This document shows, piece after piece, positions 1 through 5,131 of a stretch of DNA of 5,475 nt. Within the stretch, counting starts at the first letter, position 1; every line of letters begins with the position of its first letter. The translations under genes were made by a program, and so were the position numbers. This DNA comes from an uncultured Coriobacteriaceae bacterium. GTDB lineage: Bacteria > Actinomycetota > Coriobacteriia > Coriobacteriales > QAMH01. Under the pieces are notes generated by a model. That model was given only the letters and a program-made list of their open reading frames with translations, had not been told where the DNA came from and ran no database searches. The stretch lies in assembly GCA_902796975.1 (NCBI GenBank), contig CADBRF010000006.1:1-5475 (forward strand), in the 5' to 3' direction.

Positions 1-86
1 AGAAGCGCGAGGCGGTTGCCATTATCGTGGGACTATTTGCGATTTCAGTTGTATGCGGTTTGCTTGTACAGGGGTTTTACGCCTGA
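1..86 (+). CDS. 3' end of a possible membrane protein gene (partial)
   Basis: Read in the frame starting at base 3, the first 86 bases give 27 residues and then TGA (84-86). The peptide begins with charged residues (KREA) and continues as a strongly hydrophobic run (AIIVGLFAISVV, then GLLVQGF), as expected for the last transmembrane helix of a membrane protein. The start and nearly all of the gene lie outside the window, so no family can be assigned. Another plus frame is open to base 165 but gives an unremarkable mixed composition, so I prefer the hydrophobic frame. A terminator-like hairpin lies about 70 bases downstream. The reading frame is plausible but unproven. Confidence 0.4.
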   Translation, partial: KREAVAIIVGLFAISVVCGLLVQGFYA

Positions 87-152
87 TGCATCAGATCCGT
101 TCTCGCTGAGCGCCTTCGTCTGGGCTACCGAAAAGTCCCGTTCAGCTCTGCC

Positions 153-175
153 AACGGTCTATTGAGCCCGTTTTT
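153..175 (+). terminator. possible weak intrinsic terminator
   Basis: AACGG (153-157) can pair with CCGTT (168-172). An extra T-C/G-A pairing is possible inside, past a two-base bulge. The right arm runs into five T (171-175). It could end the gene entering from the left edge and insulate the tRNA promoter that follows. The stem is short and imperfect. Confidence 0.3.
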
Positions 176-185
176 GAAAAAACAT

Positions 186-213
186 TTGACAAGCATCTTC
201 TAGATGCTAAGAT
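186..213 (+). promoter_or_regulatory. sigma70-type promoter of the tRNA-Arg gene
   Basis: A perfect -35 box TTGACA (186-191) is followed after 16 bases by TAAGAT (208-213), five of six matches to TATAAT. The -10 box ends 18 bases before the mature tRNA, a normal distance for a short 5' leader. The spacer is filled by a 7-bp inverted repeat, AGCATCT-TCT-AGATGCT (192-208), described as a separate finding. This is the strongest consensus promoter I see in the window. Confidence 0.75.
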
Positions 214-231
214 ATTCGAGCTGTTTGAAAT

Positions 232-308
232 GCGCCATTACCTCAGCTGGATAGAGGAACTGACTACGAATCAGGACGTCGGGGGTTCGAATCCCTCATG
301 GCGCACCA
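232..308 (+). tRNA. tRNA-Arg (anticodon ACG), CCA encoded
   Basis: A full cloverleaf can be folded. The acceptor stem is GCGCCAT (232-238) with ATGGCGC (298-304). The D stem is CCTC/GAGG (241-244, 254-257). The anticodon stem flanks the loop CTACGAA (264-270), giving anticodon ACG at 266-268. The T stem is GGGGG/CCCTC with one G-T pair, and its loop is TTCGAAT (286-292). The discriminator is A305 and the CCA end (306-308) is encoded. ACG decodes CGN arginine codons, and A34 is normally deaminated to inosine by TadA. The outermost pair of the anticodon stem (A259/G275) is a mismatch and the other four pair normally. The gene stands alone, with its own promoter upstream and a terminator downstream. 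Confidence 0.96.
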
Positions 309-318
309 GCGAATTGTC

Positions 319-353
319 AAGGTCGGAGCCACTGGTTCCGGCCTTTTTCTTTT
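319..353 (+). terminator. intrinsic terminator of the tRNA-Arg gene
   Basis: GGTCGGAGCC (321-330) pairs with GGTTCCGGCC (334-343) around a three-base loop, allowing two G-T wobbles. It is followed by TTTTTCTTTT (344-353). It starts 13 bases after the tRNA CCA end. On the minus strand no T-run follows the hairpin, so it should act on plus-strand transcripts only. Confidence 0.8.
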
Positions 354-396
354 GCCCTCGCTAGCCACTTTCCCCAGCGGCTTTTGGCTGGTGGAA

Positions 397-1065
397 TCAA
401 CGTTTGAATTCCAAAAGCGATGTGAAATCGGGGATGAAGAGATCGGTTATCGAGGCAAGCTCATCGGATGCCTGCTGCTTATGCTCGTCATACACGCCCA
501 CAACATAGCAGCCTGCCTTCTTGGCAGACCTTGCGGCAGTGGCAACATCTTCGAAAACCGCGCAGCGTTCGGGTGCCACTCCCAGCCTGCGGGCGGCCTC
601 GAGATAGACAGCTGGTGTTGATTTGCCACCGCAGCCCAGTTCATCGCATACGCAGATGGTATCGAACATCCCAAAGACGCCGTTGTTGCGAAGCGCCGGT
701 TCGAGCAAGGCACGCTGCAAGGAAGTGGCAATGGCGAGCGGCACGCCATGAGACTTGCACTGACGAAGATATTCATGCGCGCCGGGTTTCAGCGTTACTT
801 GCGTGGCATACCCATCCCAGGCGAGCTGCTTCCACTCCGCGATGATGTCTTCCGGGCGTTCATCGAGTCCGAACTCTTTGACAACATAATCTGCACCGCC
901 CTCAAACCCGAGCACAGCGATCATTTCGCCGTACTCCTTGGTATAGGCGATATTACGCTTGGAAAGATACTGACGGTCTACGGCATCCCAAACCCACATG
1001 GAATCCGCAAGTGTTCCATCGAAATCGAAGATCGCCGCATCCACGTCAGCCGTGCCAATTTTCAC
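397..1065 (-). CDS. HAD-superfamily hydrolase (beta-phosphoglucomutase-like phosphatase)
   Basis: This is a cytoplasmic Mg2+-dependent haloacid dehalogenase-type enzyme, probably a phosphatase of a small phosphorylated metabolite. The substrate cannot be read from sequence. From the GTG at 1065, motif I is DFDGT (residues 14-18, nucleophile D14 and acid D16). An alpha-helical cap insertion follows. Motif II is the T in AIATS (T114), motif III is the lysine in GGKS (K148), and motif IV is the FED pair (E172, D173). About 222 residues is normal for subfamily IA. An upstream in-frame GTG at 1084-1086 would add seven residues, but it has no ribosome-binding site. The GTG at 1063-1065 is preceded by AAAGGGA with a six-base gap, so I chose it. 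The gene follows the rplI terminator directly with no obvious promoter of its own. It may depend on read-through, and it converges on the tRNA gene. Confidence 0.9.
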   Translation of the reverse strand: MKIGTADVDAAIFDFDGTLADSMWVWDAVDRQYLSKRNIAYTKEYGEMIAVLGFEGGADYVVKEFGLDERPEDIIAEWKQLAWDGYATQVTLKPGAHEYLRQCKSHGVPLAIATSLQRALLEPALRNNGVFGMFDTICVCDELGCGGKSTPAVYLEAARRLGVAPERCAVFEDVATAARSAKKAGCYVVGVYDEHKQQASDELASITDLFIPDFTSLLEFKR

Positions 1066-1107
1066 AAGTCGTCCCTTTCCGCCCACACGTTTGCCAAAAA
1101 ACGCATG

Positions 1108-1137
1108 AAAAACGCCACCCGATGTTATCGGATGGCG
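1108..1137 (-). terminator. intrinsic terminator of the rpsF-rplI operon
   Basis: On the minus strand CGCCATCCGAT (1137-1127) pairs over 11 bp, with one G-T wobble, with ATCGGGTGGCG (1123-1113) around a three-base loop. Five T follow (1112-1108), and a second run of six T lies at 1101-1096. It begins 30 bases past the rplI stop codon and is the best terminator in the window. Confidence 0.9.
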
Positions 1138-1166
1138 CTTTCAAGCTACACAATAATATAAGAGAC

Positions 1167-1712
1167 TTACTCAGCAGCCTCTTCGGTTGCCTCTGCAACA
1201 GCCTCGGGAGCTTCCTCAGCCTCTGCCTCGGCCTCAGCGGGCTCCTCAACGATCTCGAGCTCAGTGCCCTCGGGATAGACATTGACGGTGACGTCAGCTT
1301 TGATGTCACGATAGATGTCAACCATTGCGTCATGCTTGCCAACGGTCTTGATGCCCTTGCCAAGCTCGATACGCTTGCGGTCGATGGTGACGCCAACCTG
1401 CTCGAGAATAGCATCGGCGATCATCTTCGTGGTGACAGAGCCAAAGAGCTGGCCCTCTTCGCCAACACGCGTAAAGATGTTGATGGACTTGCCATCGAGG
1501 GCCTCTTTGAGGGTTGCTGCATCGGTGGTACGAGCAAGCTCGCGCTTCTCGATGTTCTTGCGACGCTGCTCGAGCTGCTTGAGCTCGCCCTTGGTTGCCT
1601 CAACGGCAATGCCCTGCGGGAGCAGATAGTTCACGGCAAAACCACGAGCGACATCGATGACGTCGCCTTCGCCGCCGCGACCCTGGAGCTCCTTCAGAAG
1701 AATAACCTTCAT
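1167..1712 (-). CDS. rplI: 50S ribosomal protein L9, with acidic C-terminal tail
   Basis: L9 binds 23S rRNA near the base of the L1 stalk and helps maintain reading frame. The N-terminal RNA-binding domain is clear: MKVILLKELQGRGGEGDVIDV, then ARGFAVNYLLPQG (residues 22-34). The long connecting helix is rich in E, K and R (about 40-75). The C-terminal domain runs to about residue 155, with GQLFGSVT (87-94) and KRIELGKGIKTVGKH (113-127). At 181 residues it exceeds the usual ~150. The excess is a 26-residue tail (156-181) made only of Glu (12), Ala (10), Pro (2), Val and Thr. The ATG is preceded by GAAAGGA (1726-1720). It is the last gene of the operon, 128 bases after the DUF2232 gene, with a possible extra promoter in that gap and a strong terminator downstream. 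Confidence 0.98.
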   Translation of the reverse strand: MKVILLKELQGRGGEGDVIDVARGFAVNYLLPQGIAVEATKGELKQLEQRRKNIEKRELARTTDAATLKEALDGKSINIFTRVGEEGQLFGSVTTKMIADAILEQVGVTIDRKRIELGKGIKTVGKHDAMVDIYRDIKADVTVNVYPEGTELEIVEEPAEAEAEAEEAPEAVAEATEEAAE

Positions 1713-1754
1713 GGTCGATTCCTTTCATATGTCCCGCTATGGCGCAGGACCGCT

Positions 1755-1783
1755 TACATATATGCACGCGCCTGTTTTCACAA
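1755..1783 (-). promoter_or_regulatory. possible internal promoter for rplI
   Basis: In the 128-base gap before rplI, the minus strand reads TTGTGA (1783-1778), 17 bases, then TATGTA (1760-1755), inside an AT-rich patch (CATATATGTA). Matches to consensus are modest (4/6 and 3/6). The unusually long gap for this operon makes a separate start plausible. Confidence 0.3.
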
Positions 1784-1840
1784 GGCTTCTGCAATAGACA
1801 GATGTGCAAAAGCTTTGGTGCTTTCCCTTACGGGTCCGCC

Positions 1841-2563
1841 CTATCCCTGGGCTACCCCATCTCGGGGCAGCTTGCGGAAGTTTGCCCAATAGTCTGCCAG
1901 CCCTTGAATGGGTAGGACAAACAAGGCAAGTCCAGAAAAGATACCGAGTAGAGCTACGCAAGTTTGCCAGCCCAAGCTCAGCCCCATCTGGTTCATGACG
2001 CCCTTCGACGAAGCCACGCCCTGTGCAGTGCATGGGATTATCGAAAGCGCCAGTACGTTGCACGCGACGGCAAAGAGCGCTGGAAAATCCTGCACTGCGG
2101 GGAGTATGGCCGCCACATAGAGCGCCAGCCCCACGAGCACAGGCGTAACAGTCCAAATCGGCAAATCGACTTGCGAGAGCGGAACGCTCCAGCCAGTCTT
2201 GCGCTTGAGCAGTACGCACAAGCCCCAATAGAGGACAATTGCGATAAAAACGAGTATCGCTGCCTGAATCACGAAAAGCGAGGGCCACAGAGACGCAACA
2301 AAATCTATCGCTTCCTGGGCAACCCCTGCTTGCGTGCCAACCGCACCTTCAGCCGACTGCATTGCAGCTGACATCTGGTGCTGGTAGTACTCGTACACAC
2401 TCAAACCTTCTGCCGCGCTTGCAACAAACGCGATGCCCATCTGCTCGATGGACACGATGCCAATCATCACAGACACTTTGATAGTGCTCGGCTTGCGGGC
2501 GACCCAGAAGATCGTAATCGCAAAGAGCAGAAAATCAATCGTGTCTATGACAACAGCAGTCAT
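1841..2563 (-). CDS. DUF2232 (YybS-like) predicted multi-pass membrane protein
   Basis: This 240-residue protein is hydrophobic throughout. Likely membrane segments lie near residues 5-22, 30-50, 95-118, 135-155, 160-182 and 198-226. Residues 55-90 form a polar, probably exposed, loop. The C-terminal end, PIQGLADYWANFRKL (218-232), resembles the aromatic/basic ending of DUF2232 (YybS) proteins. Those proteins sit at the same place, between rpsR and rplI, in many Gram-positive bacteria. The biochemical role of that family is not established. The assignment rests on topology, this ending and position, so it is likely but not certain. The protein seems short, since relatives I know of are nearer 300 residues. 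The ATG directly abuts the rpsR stop (TAAATG) with no visible ribosome-binding site, which suggests termination-reinitiation. Confidence 0.8.
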   Translation of the reverse strand: MTAVVIDTIDFLLFAITIFWVARKPSTIKVSVMIGIVSIEQMGIAFVASAAEGLSVYEYYQHQMSAAMQSAEGAVGTQAGVAQEAIDFVASLWPSLFVIQAAILVFIAIVLYWGLCVLLKRKTGWSVPLSQVDLPIWTVTPVLVGLALYVAAILPAVQDFPALFAVACNVLALSIIPCTAQGVASSKGVMNQMGLSLGWQTCVALLGIFSGLALFVLPIQGLADYWANFRKLPRDGVAQG

Positions 2564-2827
2564 TTACGAACGCTTGCGACGTCCGCCGTTGCCGCTAGCA
2601 ACCTTGACGGTGTAAGGCAGAAGCGCCATGAAACGAGCGCGCTTAACTGCAGCGGCAAGCTTGTGCTGATGCTGAGTGCACACGCCTGTGACGCGACGAG
2701 ACTTGATCTTGCCGCGGTCAGTGACGTAGTGACGGAGCGTCTGCACATCTTTGTAGTCAATTTCCTTGACGTCGTCCTTGCAGAAGGGGCAACGCTTGGT
2801 GTGGACTTGATGCGTATATTCAGCCAT
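2564..2827 (-). CDS. rpsR: 30S ribosomal protein S18, zinc-ribbon (C+) form
   Basis: S18 pairs with S6 on the platform of the 30S subunit and binds 16S rRNA. The family core is plain: IDYKDVQTLRHYVTDRGKI (residues 23-41), RRVTGVCTQHQ (44-54), then AVKRARFMALLPYT (60-73), ending in a basic tail (RRKRS). Length is 87 residues. It is the cysteine-bearing type. C13 and C16 in RCPFC, with C50 and possibly H53 in GVCTQHQ, could bind zinc, as in the main S18 of many actinobacteria. The ATG has a strong ribosome-binding site, AGGAGGA (2837-2831). The gene starts 36 bases after ssb and its stop codon touches the next gene's start. Confidence 0.98.
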   Translation of the reverse strand: MAEYTHQVHTKRCPFCKDDVKEIDYKDVQTLRHYVTDRGKIKSRRVTGVCTQHQHKLAAAVKRARFMALLPYTVKVASGNGGRRKRS

Positions 2828-2863
2828 GATTCCTCCTCACAAAAAATCTGCGGAGACGAGGCC

Positions 2864-3442
2864 CTAGAACGGGATGTCTTCGTCGTCGTAGGCAGCCGGA
2901 GCGGGTGCCTCTGGAATGCGTGCAGAAGAAACGTTGCCGGAATTACCCTGGCCATAGCCGCCGTTATAGCCACCATTGCCCTGGTTGTAGCCACCGTTAT
3001 TGCCTTGGCCGTAGCCGTTGTTGTTCTGACGGTAGCCACCATTGTTCTGGTTGTAGCCGCCGTTGCCCTGGCCATAGCCGCCGTCGTTGCCACCGAAGCC
3101 GCCGCCGTTGCGCGAGGACATGAACTCGATTTCATCGATGGTGACATCGACCTTGCTGCGACGCTGGCCGGTGTTCCGGTCTTCCCATGAGCTGTAGCGC
3201 AGTCTGCCCTCAATAGCGACCTTGACGCCCTTCGTCAGATATTGCGCGAGAGCCTCGGCACGGCGGCCGAACATCGTGCAATCGATGAAATTCGCATAGT
3301 CTTCCCATTCGCCGCTCTGCTGGTTACGACGACGATCATTCACGGCGACTCCCACATTGAGAATCGAAGTGCCCGAAGGCGTGGTGCGCAGTTCGGCGTC
3401 ACGGGTCAGATTGCCGGTGATCATCACTTTGTTAATGCTCAT
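2864..3442 (-). CDS. ssb: single-stranded DNA-binding protein
   Basis: SSB coats single-stranded DNA in replication, recombination and repair. The OB-fold spans about residues 1-108, opening with MSINKVMITGNLTRDAELR and continuing through FIDCTMFGRRAEALAQYLTKG (52-72), GRLRYSSWED (79-88) and VTIDEIEFM (100-108). A disordered linker (about 112-170) consists almost wholly of Gly, Asn, Gln and Tyr in short repeats such as GGYGQGN and GGYNQ. The C-terminus DDEDIPF (186-192) is the conserved acidic tip that recruits partner proteins. A total of 192 residues is normal. The ATG follows AAAGGA (3455-3450). In that spacer lies a perfect 10-bp palindrome, GGAACGTTCC. The gene is 37 bases after rpsF and 36 before rpsR, a typical operon arrangement. 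Confidence 0.98.
   Translation of the reverse strand: MSINKVMITGNLTRDAELRTTPSGTSILNVGVAVNDRRRNQQSGEWEDYANFIDCTMFGRRAEALAQYLTKGVKVAIEGRLRYSSWEDRNTGQRRSKVDVTIDEIEFMSSRNGGGFGGNDGGYGQGNGGYNQNNGGYRQNNNGYGQGNNGGYNQGNGGYNGGYGQGNSGNVSSARIPEAPAPAAYDDEDIPF
2933..3109. repeat. degenerate short tandem repeats coding the SSB linker
   Basis: Imperfect repeats of roughly 15-24 bases built on the plus-strand words TAGCCGCC, TAGCCACC and GCCCTGGCC encode the Gly-Asn-Gln-Tyr linker of SSB. Such in-frame repeats can expand or contract by slippage without breaking the gene. They also create long artificial open frames on the opposite strand. Confidence 0.75.
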
Positions 3443-3452
3443 GGAACGTTCC
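3443..3452. promoter_or_regulatory. perfect palindrome GGAACGTTCC at the ssb ribosome-binding site
   Basis: The 10-bp palindrome directly precedes the ssb ATG, and its GGA is shared with the AAAGGA ribosome-binding site. It could be a protein-binding site or a tiny hairpin covering the ribosome site, or it could be chance. It is not a standard LexA box, because the GAAC and GTTC half-sites have no spacer. Confidence 0.25.
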
Positions 3453-3479
3453 TTTCAGTTGAATGCAGTGGCGATGCCC

Positions 3480-3791
3480 TTATGCATTCTCAACCGTCTC
3501 CTCACGGTCCGAACGGCACGTGATCATGTAACGGACAACAGCGTCCGTGATGTGGAGCACGCGGTCGAGCTCGGCAACCGCCTGAGAATCAAGTTGGAAA
3601 TCGATGAGGGTGTAGTTGCCCTCCTCGAGCTTGTCGATGGTGTAAGCAAGTTTCTTCTTGCCCCACTCCTCAACATTGTCGACTTTGCCACCCTGCTCAG
3701 TGATAACAGTATCGATGCGTTTCATGGTGGCGAGACGGGTCTCCTCGTCGAGCGCAGGGTCGACGAAGAACAGCAGTTCGTAAGCCTTCAT
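3480..3791 (-). CDS. rpsF: 30S ribosomal protein S6
   Basis: S6 forms a heterodimer with S18 on the 30S platform. The 103-residue protein has the family's usual size and landmarks: MKAYELLFFVDPALDEE at the start, EEWGKKKLAYTIDKLEEGNYTL (residues 41-62), and a last strand near VVRYMITCR (85-93). The ATG has a very strong ribosome-binding site, GGAGGAGGTGA (3806-3796), four bases away. The start overlaps the stop of the upstream M23-like gene as ATGA. Despite this overlap it probably has its own promoter and an RNA leader, both lying inside the upstream coding region (3817-3894). It is the first gene of the rpsF-ssb-rpsR-DUF2232-rplI operon. Confidence 0.98.
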   Translation of the reverse strand: MKAYELLFFVDPALDEETRLATMKRIDTVITEQGGKVDNVEEWGKKKLAYTIDKLEEGNYTLIDFQLDSQAVAELDRVLHITDAVVRYMITCRSDREETVENA

Positions 3792-4981
3792 TTTGTCACC
3801 TCCTCCGGACTAAACGGCTTCGGGACATGAAGGTTGACGGACCCGAAGCAGGAATAAGCTTGAGAATGATAGCATTCCCCACCAGACGCAACAAGTGAAG
3901 ATTTTGCGAATACACGCGCGCGGCGGAAAATCTTCCGGCAAGCCTTAACTATTCCGTACGCACCCAGACCAAGCACCAATGCTGCAAGGAGAACGGCAAC
4001 CAGGGATACCAGCACGAAAGGCAGCCCAACCGCGCTCGCGCAGTCTTCCATCAACAGGATTAAATCTTGGAATTGCAGAGAGCACGCCTGGACCAGAGGA
4101 GAGAAAAAAGCCTTGGCTTGCCGGGCGATATCAAATCCGGGTTCTGCCTGGCGATAAGCAGCGGGAGACCCGGAGCTGATAAAACCAAACTGCTCCGCCT
4201 CGGCAGCAGGCTCCTCATCGGGCACTGGGGAAACAGAAACCACTTCCTCTGGCTGGAGAGAAGCGGCGCCCTCTCCACCCCTAATTTCCTGGGTTCCCTG
4301 CGCCTGAGCTGACGCATTGGCCTCCACCGGCGCTGCAGCAACGCCTGCAATCGAGAGGGCTTTGGGCTTCGCCTGGGCATCTGGCCTCGACACTGCCCCA
4401 AAGAGACTCATCGGATCCTGATAGGAGCCCCCACGCTTGAGCCCCATGTGCAGATGAGTGGCACTGCTGGACCTGTCTCCCGAAGCGGCAAGCGTGCCGA
4501 GGGCTTCCCCCTCCCCAACTCTTTCCCCCTGAGCAACAGAGACCGAAGCAAAGGGCATGAGCGTCACACGCCGCCCATCAGCTAGCCCAATGGAGACAGC
4601 CTGCATGGTCTGGCTGTCCGTGGAGGCGGATATGGCATCTCCCGATGGAACATCTCCCACAAAGATAGCTGTTCCGGAAACAGGGCTCACAACAGAGGCA
4701 CCGGCAGATGATGGGATATCAATTCCGCTATGAACACATGCTCCTCCCTCGTATTGGTAGGCAGCATGAAAGCTTAGGGACGGGGAAAGCTGGGAGGTAC
4801 CAACCGGCCAGACCGCAGCATAGGCGCAGTAGGCTCCGGGAGCGATAAGGGGAGGGTAGAGAATGAGGGCACATGCGACTAGCAGCCCCGCAAAGACCAT
4901 GCTCGTGCCGTCCACGCGGAGCATGCAAAAAACGCGAGTCGCCGCCTGCCTTGGAGGGATGTTTGGGATATACGTTTTCAT
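3788..4981 (-). CDS. membrane-anchored M23/LytM-like peptidase-domain protein, active site partly degenerate
   Basis: This is a 397-residue cell-envelope protein. A basic N-terminus is followed by a hydrophobic segment (about 28-48), then a LytM/M23 domain (about 60-195). A low-complexity Ala/Glu/Ser/Pro linker follows (about 198-265). A second membrane segment (about 318-345) leads to a basic cytoplasmic tail (RKIFRRAR). Zinc ligands expected for the family are present: H84 and D88 in HSGID, and H178 in HLH, with H176 as the adjoining active-site histidine. The usual mid-domain Y-x-H-L is replaced by LMPF (141-144), so the second catalytic histidine is a proline (P143). It may cut peptidoglycan poorly, or only bind it. 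The ATG has GAGG five bases upstream. The stop overlaps rpsF (ATGA), and the last ~35 codons coincide with the rpsF promoter and leader. Confidence 0.85.
   Translation of the reverse strand: MKTYIPNIPPRQAATRVFCMLRVDGTSMVFAGLLVACALILYPPLIAPGAYCAYAAVWPVGTSQLSPSLSFHAAYQYEGGACVHSGIDIPSSAGASVVSPVSGTAIFVGDVPSGDAISASTDSQTMQAVSIGLADGRRVTLMPFASVSVAQGERVGEGEALGTLAASGDRSSSATHLHMGLKRGGSYQDPMSLFGAVSRPDAQAKPKALSIAGVAAAPVEANASAQAQGTQEIRGGEGAASLQPEEVVSVSPVPDEEPAAEAEQFGFISSGSPAAYRQAEPGFDIARQAKAFFSPLVQACSLQFQDLILLMEDCASAVGLPFVLVSLVAVLLAALVLGLGAYGIVKACRKIFRRARVFAKSSLVASGGECYHSQAYSCFGSVNLHVPKPFSPEEVTK
3817..3849 (-). promoter_or_regulatory. candidate S6:S18 autoregulatory leader hairpin upstream of rpsF
   Basis: On the minus strand GCTTCGGG (3849-3842) and CCCGAAGC (3824-3817) form a perfect 8-bp stem around a 17-base loop that begins T-CCG. 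It ends 10 bases before the rpsF ribosome-binding site. A hairpin carrying a CCG in its loop, just upstream of rpsF, is the known signature of the mRNA element bound by the S6:S18 complex for feedback repression, a mimic of their 16S rRNA site. Position and CCG fit, but I could not score it against a covariance model. The element lies entirely inside the 3' coding end of the M23-like gene. Confidence 0.6.
3866..3894 (-). promoter_or_regulatory. extended -10 promoter for the rpsF operon
   Basis: The minus strand reads TTGTTG (3894-3889), 17 bases, then TATCAT (3871-3866), five of six matches to TATAAT. TGC stands immediately before it, giving an extended -10 element (TGCTATCAT). Transcription would start near 3859, leaving a leader of about 70 bases that contains the CCG hairpin and the rpsF ribosome-binding site. 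The promoter lies within the coding sequence of the upstream gene (its codons 363-371). Confidence 0.55.
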
Positions 4982-5047
4982 TGCAACCTCGCTTCCTCGG
5001 ATCCCAGCTTTCCATGGGAAGCATGATTGCAGGCAAACCTATCGGGC

Positions 5048-5131
5048 GAACCCGTTTTGAACCCGCCATTTCTATCTGCAAGCTCCTGTCAGGAACCGAA
5101 TATCAAGCGGGTAAGCACCGGGCAAGAACCG
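5048..5131. repeat. four phased GAACC(C)G repeats upstream of the M23-like gene
   Basis: GAACCCG occurs at 5048-5054 and 5059-5065, and GAACCG at 5093-5098 and 5126-5131. The ends of the units are 11, 33 and 33 bases apart, close to whole helical turns, so they could present one face of the DNA to a binding protein. They flank the candidate promoter of the M23-like gene. No binding factor can be named. Confidence 0.35.
5084..5125 (-). promoter_or_regulatory. candidate promoter and operator for the M23-like gene
   Basis: On the minus strand TTGCCC (5125-5120) is followed after 17 bases by TATTCG (5102-5097), with TGA before it giving an extended -10 element. The palindrome TCCTG-A-CAGGA (5094-5084) lies where transcription would begin, as a repressor site might. 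The hexamers are weak and a ~110-base leader would result. In the remainder of the 4982-5261 gap I see no gene, only the repeats above and a small plus-strand hairpin at 5129-5149. Confidence 0.3.

Noticed and set aside
374..391. CCAGC/GCTGG inverted repeat just past the HAD gene stop
   Set aside because: The stem is only 5 bp with an 8-base loop and no T-run on the minus strand, so it is not called a terminator.
1084..1086. Upstream GTG start for the HAD gene
   Set aside because: It lacks a ribosome-binding site, whereas the GTG at 1063-1065 has AAAGGGA six bases upstream and gives a normal HAD N-terminus.
1011..1892. Long plus-strand open frame (293 codons) opposite rplI
   Set aside because: It lies opposite a certain L9 gene. 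It is an opposite-strand shadow of biased codons and the Glu/Ala tail, and it has no family resemblance or ribosome site.
2933..3109. Short regular repeats that might suggest a CRISPR array
   Set aside because: Units are too short and irregular, there are no unique spacers, and they are in frame within ssb.
2378..3190. Plus-strand open frame (270 codons) opposite the start of the DUF2232 gene, rpsR and ssb
   Set aside because: It runs across real genes, and its Val/Ala-rich repeats are only the complement of the SSB linker repeats.
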